DNA from: an uncultured Hungatella sp.
Lineage (GTDB): Bacteria; Bacillota; Clostridia; Lachnospirales; Lachnospiraceae
DNA length: 64,000 nt
NCBI GenBank assembly: GCA_910588505.1
Contig: CAJUPQ010000004.1
Span: 15,810-79,809, forward strand
Direction of reading: 5' to 3'
Each line of letters starts with the position of its first letter. Position 1 is the stretch's first letter. Under the pieces are notes generated by a model. That model searched no databases. It worked only from the letters and a program-made list of their open reading frames with translations, and had not been told where the DNA came from. The position numbers and the translations under genes are program-made. Below, in pieces: positions 58,501 through 64,000 of this stretch.

Positions 58501-61500
58501 ACGCCAAGCCTTACCTGTTCTCCGTTGATATTCCAGTCTTTTGTATAGCCGTCCATCTGGCCAATGCGGATCTCGTCGGCCAGCACATCCGTCTTTATGG
58601 CGGTCTCATAGACTTTCATAAGCCCTGCAAGCCTGTCGTTATCCTGTTCATAGACCGTGATGTGGTCAACAACCTCAAACCCGGCTTCCTTTCTCATGGT
58701 CTGAATCTTGCTCACCAGCTCCCTGACAAAGCCCTCCTCGATCAGCTCATCGGTCAGGTTGGCGTCCAGCACAACGGTCATCGTGTTGTCCGCCTCGGTC
58801 ACATACCCTTCTTTCTGGCTCACGTCAATGAGCAGATCCTCCTCTGACAAGACCACCTGGGTCCCGTCAAAGTCAAAGGTTAAGCGCCCCTGAGCTTTCA
58901 GGGTGTCCATGGCCTCATTGCCGTCCATCTCTGTCAGGGCTTTGCGGATATTGTTCAGCTGTTTCCCGTACTTTGGCCCCACGGTCTTAAGCTGTGGCTT
59001 AAAGGTGTAGGATGTAAACTCCCGCACATCCTGGGTAAAGGTCACCCTCTTCACGTTCAGCTCATCCTCAATGATCTCCACATAGAACCGGGACAGATCC
59101 TGGGGAGCCTTGACAAACATCTGGCCAATGGGCTGACGGTTCTTGATACCGCCGCTGTTTCTGGCAGCCCGGCCCATGACCACCACTTTCAGCACCTCAT
59201 CCATATCCTGCTCTAATTCCTTGTCGATCCTGGCCTCGTCCGCCTGGGGGAAGGTACACAGATGGATGCTCTTTGGAGCCTTCTGATCCACCTTGCGCAC
59301 CAGATTCTGGTAAATGGACTCGGTCATAAAGGGGATCATAGGCGCTGCGGCCTTGCACACGGTCACCAATGCCTCATACAAGGTCATGTATGCGTTGATC
59401 TTATCCTGCTCCATGCCCTTGGCCCAGAACCGCTCCCGGCTCCTGCGCACATACCAGTTGCTCATGTCGTCCACAAAGCTCTGGAGGGCCTTGGCAGCCT
59501 CCGGGATCTGATAGTTTGCCAGATCATTGTCCACATCTTTTACCAGACTGTTTAACTTGGACAAGAGCCACTTGTCCATAACGGGAAGCTTTCCGTAATC
59601 TAAAGTATACTCCGTCGGGTCAAAATCGTCAATATTGGCATACAGCACAAAAAATGCGTAAGTGTTCCACAGAGTTCCCATGAATTTTCTCTGTCCCTCT
59701 GTCACCGCCTTGCCATGAAACCGCTTTGGCAGCCATGGCGCGCTGTTGATGTAGAAATACCACCGGATGGCGTCCGCGCCGTAGGTGGCCAGGGCGTCAA
59801 AGGGGTCCACCGCGTTGCCTTTGGATTTGCTCATCTTCTGCCCGTTCTCGTCCTGGACATGTCCCATGACGATGACGTTCTTGTAGGGCGCCTTGTTAAA
59901 GAGCAGGGTGGAGATGGCCAAAAGGGAGTAGAACCACCCTCTGGTCTGGTCCACAGCCTCAGAGATAAAGTCTGCCGGGAACTGCTTCTCAAACAGATCC
60001 TGGTTTTCAAAGGGGTAGTGGTGCTGGGCAAATGGCATGGCGCCGGAGTCAAACCAGCAGTCGATAACCTCTGGCACCCTCTTCATCTCTTTCCCGCACT
60101 TTGGACAGGTTACAGTCACATTGTCAATGAACGGACGGTGCAGCTCAATCTCATCCGGGCAGTTCATTGACATGGACTTTAATTCTTCAATGCTGCCGAT
60201 GGAGTGCTGATGGCCGCACTCACACTCCCAGATATTTAAAGGAGTTCCCCAGTAGCGGTTTCTGCTGATGCCCCAATCCTGGACATTCTCCAGCCAGTCT
60301 CCGAAACGGCCCTTGCCGATGCTTTCGGGGATCCAGTTGATGGTGTTGTTGTTGCGGATCAGGTCCTCCTTTACCGCGGTCATCTTGATAAACCAGGACT
60401 CCCGGGCATAGTAGATCAGAGGGGTGTCGCACCGCCAGCAGTGGGGGTAGCTGTGCTCAAAGGACGGGGCGGAGAACAGAAGGTTCCTCTCTTCCAACGC
60501 TTTTAACACCTTGGGGTCCGCCTTCTTCACGAACACGCCCTCCCACGGGGTCTCCTTTGTCATATTGCCTTTCGCGTCAACCAGCTGAACAAAAGGCAGG
60601 TCGTACTTTCTCCCCACCTTGGAGTCGTCCTCGCCGAATGCCGGGGCGATGTGTACCACGCCGGTGCCGTCGGTCAGGGTCACGTAAGTGTCGCACACCA
60701 CGTAGAATGCCTTCTTATGCTGCTTTTCGCAGACAGGTGTGGCAAAATCAAAGAGAGGCTCATACTCTTTGTACTCCAGAGCTTTGCCTGTGTAAGTCTC
60801 TAAGATCTCATAGGCAGGCATCCCCTTCTCCTTGTCCCCAAGACTCCCAAGCACCGTGTCCAAAAGAGCCTGGGCCATGTAGTAGGTGTAGCCGTCCCCT
60901 GCCTTGACCTTCACGTAAGCTTCGTCGGGATTTACACACAGGGCCACATTGCTGGGCAGGGTCCAGGGGGTGGTGGTCCATGCCAGGATGTAAGCGTCCT
61001 CCCCTTTTACCTTGAACCGGGCGATAGCTGACCGCTCTTTTACGTCCTTGTACCCCTGGGCAACCTCGTGGCTGGACAGAGGCGTTCCGCACCTGGGACA
61101 GTAGGGTACGATCTTAAAGCCCTTGTACAGAAGGCCTTTCTCCCAGATCTTTTTCAGAGCCCACCACTCGGACTCAATGTAATCGTTGTGATAAGTGACA
61201 TAAGGGTCGTTCATATCCGCCCAGAATCCCACGGTGGAGGAGAAATCCTCCCACATGCCCTTATACTTCCACACGCTCTCCTTGCAGTGTGCGATAAAGG
61301 GCTCCAGACCGTACTCCTCGATCTGCTCCTTGCCGTCCAGCCCTAAAGCTTTTTCCACCTCCAGCTCCACCGGCAGACCGTGGGTGTCCCACCCGGCTTT
61401 CCTTGGCACCATGCTTCCTTTCATGGTGCGGTATCTGGGGATCATATCCTTGATCACCCTGGTGAGCACATGGCCGATGTGGGGCTTTCCGTTGGCCGTA

Positions 61501-61649
61501 GGCGGGCCGTCGTAAAACATGTACGTGGGGCAGTCTTTCCGGCTCTTGATGCTCTCCGTGAAAATGTCCTGATCCTTCCAGAACTTCTCCACCTCTTTTT
61601 CCCGCTCCACAAAGTTTAAGTCTGTGGAAACCTTGTCATACCTCGCCAT
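58489..61649 (-). CDS. ileS: Isoleucyl-tRNA synthetase
   Basis: About 1,053 aa, class Ia synthetase charging tRNA-Ile. HIGH motif: PTANGKPHIGHV (His58-His61). The CP1 editing domain includes WTTTPWTLPSNVALCVNPDE and GTGVVHIAPAFGEDD. KMSKS motif: GQKMSKSKGNAVDPFD. Zinc-type cysteines occur in CPKCGKEMKRVPEVIDCW. The C-terminal anticodon-binding part is of the eukaryote-like (IleS2) length. The start at 61649 follows TGGAGG. The stop given here assumes one more A in the run at 58492-58500; as written, the frame does not stop and continues into glgP. A T-box leader precedes it. Confidence 0.93.
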
Positions 61650-61750
61650 AATAACCTCCATTGTTCTGTTTTTCATACAGCTTGAACCATAACAGATAAC
61701 CGGTTTACGGAGTGTCCCCAGGCCTTTATGAGCCCGGAACGCTTCCGAAA

Positions 61751-62030
61751 AATAAAAAAATCCCCGCCCCGTAATGAGGACGAAGACCGCTTCGCTGTAC
61801 CACCTATTACCGCATACCATCATATGCCTTCCCTGTAACGGCGGAAAAACCGGCCAGGCCTACCAGTCCTGCCGGGGGTGCTTCCTGACTTCCCCCAGAC
61901 TCTGTCCTTCAGCCCGCGACTCCGAAGTGATGTTCCCCTCTGCCCTACTGATACCGGCTTCCCACCGCCGCCGGCTCTCTGGAATGTTCGCGACAGGGAT
62001 ACTGTCTTCCTCTGCGTCTTTCTGATTTTA
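61751..62030 (-). promoter_or_regulatory. T-box leader of ileS
   Basis: The T-box sequence AATAGGTGGTACAGCG lies at 61808-61793 on the minus strand, close to the consensus AGGGTGGTACCGCG. A terminator follows (61785-61777 with 61770-61762, then a T-rich tract to 61751). Upstream is a long structured part with AGAGAG and GGTGGGAAGCC elements typical of stem I. An ATC isoleucine triplet in the context GAACATCACTTC (61931-61929) is the likely specifier; another ATC lies at 61952-61950. Uncharged tRNA-Ile would favour read-through. Confidence 0.85.
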
Positions 62031-62119
62031 TGCCCTTTTATTATAGTAAGAGGGGGTGGGGTTGTCAAGGGGGAATCCGATTATATTCCCATCTCTTTTT
62101 CAAAAAGATCTGGGTAATT

Positions 62120-62232
62120 GGTGTGAGCATGGGGGCGAGGAGTGGCGCGGAGCCGGTCAGAGAAGGGAAAGATGGTCCTGTCCGGGTGAATTATGCCATG
62201 GAGATGAGACCAGGGAAACAGGAGGAAGGTTC
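62120..62232 (+). repeat. Dispersed intergenic repeat family 1, copy G (full length)
   Basis: GTGTGAGCATGGGGGCGAGG, AGTGGCGCGGAGCCGGTCAG, AGAAGG, AAAGATGGTCCTGTCCGGG, then GCCATGGAGATGAGACCAGG and a closing AGGAGGAAGG. It aligns end to end with copy E. It lies between the divergent ileS leader and the pncB promoter. Confidence 0.8.
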
Positions 62233-62268
62233 GAGAAATCACAGATTGTTATTTTATTAACATTCCCT

Positions 62269-62296
62269 TTGTATTTCCCCAATTCTGTGGTATACT
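62269..62296 (+). promoter_or_regulatory. Promoter of pncB
   Basis: TTGTAT (62269-62274), a 16-base spacer and TATACT (62291-62296) preceded by TGTGG, about 80 bases before the start codon. No NiaR or other operator was recognised. Confidence 0.6.
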
Positions 62297-62376
62297 CTCT
62301 AAAAATCAGCGAAGCCGGATCACCGAACACATACAAAAGCTTACTTCCGGCAGCCGCCCCACTTTAGGAGGATACT

Positions 62377-63837
62377 ATGGACAAGAGAAATCTCACCCTG
62401 CTCACAGACCTGTACGAGCTGACCATGATGCAGGGCTATTTTAAGGAAAAGGACGCTAACGAGACGGTCATCTTTGACGCATTTTACCGCAGCAACCCAA
62501 ACAACAACGGCTACTCCATCTGCGCAGGCTTAGAGCAGATCATTGACTACATCAAAAATCTTCACTTTGATCAGGAAGATATTGACTACCTTCGCTCCAC
62601 CGGCCTGTTTGGAGAGGACTTCCTGGACTACCTTAGGCAGTTCCGTTTTTCCGGGGATATCTACGCCATCCCCGAGGGCACGGTGGTATTCCCCAGGGAG
62701 CCCCTGTTGAAGGTCATCGCTCCCATTATGGAGGCCCAGCTGGTAGAGACGGCGCTCCTAAACATCATCAACCACCAGAGCCTTATCGCCACCAAGACGG
62801 CCAGGGTTATCTACGCGGCCCAGGGTGATGGGGTCATGGAGTTTGGGCTTCGCCGGGCTCAGGGTCCGGACGCGGGGATCTACGGAGCCAGGGCGGCCAT
62901 GATCGCGGGCTGTATCGGCACCTCTAATGTCCTGGCAGGCCAGATGTTTGACGTGCCGGTAAAGGGAACCCACGCCCACAGCTGGATCATGAGCTTTCCT
63001 GACGAGCTGACCGCCTTCCGCACCTACGCCAAGCTGTACCCTACCGCCTGTATCCTTTTAGTGGACACCTACGACACCCTAAAGTCCGGCGTCCCCCACG
63101 CTATCCAGGTTTTTAAAGAGATGCGCGAGGCCGGGATCCCGCTGACCTTTTACGGCATCCGCTTAGACAGCGGTGACTTAGCCTACCTGTCCAAGAAAGC
63201 CAAAAAAATGCTGGACGAGGCAGGTTTTCCCGATGCGGTCATCTCCGCGTCCAATGACCTGGACGAGAACCTGATCAGCAGCTTAAAACTTCAGGGAGCC
63301 GCCATCAATTCCTGGGGCGTTGGGACCAACCTCATAACCTCCAAGGACTGTCCCTCCTTCGGCGGCGTCTACAAGCTGGCCGCTATTATGGATAAAGCCA
63401 CAGGAACCTTTGTACCCAAGATCAAAGTCTCGGAAAACGCGGAGAAGATCACAAACCCGGGCAACAAGACCATCCGCCGCATCTACAACAAGGAGACCGG
63501 GAAGATCATCGCGGATCTCATCTGCCTGGTGGAGGAGGAGTACGACTCAAAAAACTCCCTTCTGCTGTTTGACCCCATCGAGACATGGAAAAAGACCCAC
63601 CTGGCCCCGGACAGCTATACCCTGCGGGAGCTGATGGTTCCGGTATTCTTAAAAGGCAAATGCGTCTATGAGTCGCCCAAGGTCATGGACATCCAAAAAT
63701 ACTGTAAACAGGAGCTGGCCACTCTGTGGGAAGAATCTCTCCGCCTGGAGTACCCTCACCGCACCCATGTGGATCTGTCCATGCCTCTGTGGAAGATGAG
63801 AAATGATCTGCTGGACCAGTACCATTTTGACGAGTAA
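62377..63837 (+). CDS. pncB: Nicotinate phosphoribosyltransferase
   Basis: 486 aa. It converts nicotinate plus PRPP to nicotinate mononucleotide, the first salvage step to NAD (Preiss-Handler pathway). Family stretches: LTLLTDLYELTMMQGYFKEK at the N-terminus, EFGLRRAQGPDAGIYGARAA, GTHAHSWIMSFPDELTAFRT (with the His of the active-site loop), LLVDTYDTLKSGVPHAI and IRLDSGDLAYLSKKAKKML, plus the late GVGTNLITS phosphate-binding loop. AGGAGG precedes the ATG. It is transcribed alone from its own promoter. Confidence 0.95.
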   Translation: MDKRNLTLLTDLYELTMMQGYFKEKDANETVIFDAFYRSNPNNNGYSICAGLEQIIDYIKNLHFDQEDIDYLRSTGLFGEDFLDYLRQFRFSGDIYAIPEGTVVFPREPLLKVIAPIMEAQLVETALLNIINHQSLIATKTARVIYAAQGDGVMEFGLRRAQGPDAGIYGARAAMIAGCIGTSNVLAGQMFDVPVKGTHAHSWIMSFPDELTAFRTYAKLYPTACILLVDTYDTLKSGVPHAIQVFKEMREAGIPLTFYGIRLDSGDLAYLSKKAKKMLDEAGFPDAVISASNDLDENLISSLKLQGAAINSWGVGTNLITSKDCPSFGGVYKLAAIMDKATGTFVPKIKVSENAEKITNPGNKTIRRIYNKETGKIIADLICLVEEEYDSKNSLLLFDPIETWKKTHLAPDSYTLRELMVPVFLKGKCVYESPKVMDIQKYCKQELATLWEESLRLEYPHRTHVDLSMPLWKMRNDLLDQYHFDE

Positions 63838-64000
63838 AAAGGATGCAAAAGGTTACCGCCCGGCAGCGTTCACATTTTGTTAACAAATCTTTCACAACCC
63901 TTTTACAACCGCGATAAATTTTCTTCATATTCGGGGGGTATACTTTAATCCCGTTTTCAACACTTGAAATGATTAACAAAGCCGGAATTCCTTGGAAAAT
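63838..64000 (+). other. Intergenic end of the window
   Basis: 163 bases without a gene. A TATACT at 63939-63944 with A/T-rich flanks may be a -10 element for a gene beyond the window; its -35 is poor. No clear pncB terminator is visible. Confidence 0.4.

Noticed and set aside
55941..61649. A functional, evolved IleRS-glycogen phosphorylase bifunctional enzyme as the main annotation
   Set aside because: glgP has its own ribosome site and start, and one extra A in a homopolymer restores two normal stops; two genes are the safer call. The fusion is kept as a finding.
61820..62068. 82-codon minus-strand frame upstream of ileS
   Set aside because: Lies entirely inside the T-box leader and has RNA-structure-driven composition.

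Overview
The window looks like a chromosomal segment of an endospore-forming, moderately GC-rich Clostridium of the Lachnospiraceae (cluster XIVa) type. The inference rests on gene content: a spoIID / spoIIQ-like pair, a PdaA-type deacetylase, a T-box-regulated ileS, NifS/NifU with MnmA, YczE and DUF6465 proteins, strong AGGAGG ribosome sites, TTGACA/TATAAT promoters, and a LexA box of the GAAC-N4-GTTY type used by Clostridia. No rRNA, CRISPR array or intact prophage is visible. Only one tRNA was found, tRNA-Ser(CGA).

Layout. 0.1-3.3 kb: a polar amino acid ABC transporter operon (yczE-like, permease, ATPase, binding protein) behind a strong promoter and an attenuator-like hairpin. 3.6-6.2 kb: a Y-family polymerase of the UvrX type with a YolD-like partner and a frameshifted lipoprotein, under a LexA box. 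6.2-13 kb: LysR divergent from a MATE pump, DUF2200, a three-gene cluster with RNA 2'-phosphotransferase KptA, then a decayed zone with MATE and MFS fragments. 13-18 kb: a lipoprotein, a cation/proton antiporter, a 105-aa unknown, DinB with two LexA boxes, and an SRAP peptidase. 18-21 kb: a graveyard holding a truncated transglutaminase-like gene, a flavoprotein with an internal deletion, an IS1634-like fragment and a 25-bp perfect palindrome. 21-25.6 kb: a beta-glucoside PTS operon under LicT-type antitermination with a recognisable RAT. 25.7-38.8 kb: DacF, an Hsp70 translationally coupled to a giant TPR protein with a J-like domain, an RsmF-type methyltransferase, a HerA-like ATPase, DUF6465, a radical SAM protein and a MATE pump. 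39-47 kb: PdaA, DUF362, patatin, a third MATE pump, a chemoreceptor, Hsp70/SEC-C remnants, a coiled-coil protein and the tRNA. 47.5-51.7 kb: nifS-nifU-mnmA-amidase. 51.7-56 kb: an esterase, a CBS protein, spoIIQ-like and spoIID. 56-62 kb: T-box, ileS and glgP. 62.3-63.8 kb: pncB.

Most notable points. (1) ileS and glgP read as one uninterrupted 1,960-codon frame. The junction is a run of nine A residues; one extra A would end IleRS at tandem TAA-TGA stops, so this is a single-base deletion, an assembly error or a slippage site. (2) A previously unlabelled family of dispersed intergenic repeats (about 50-110 bp) occurs seven times. It often starts exactly at a stop codon or terminator and includes one convergent pair. 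(3) A second structured repeat occurs as a tandem pair plus one distant copy. (4) Two Y-family polymerase genes have near-identical promoters with a LexA box nested in the 17-bp spacer. (5) The Hsp70-TPR pair has a J-like domain without HPD. Most other genes are ordinary housekeeping or accessory genes.
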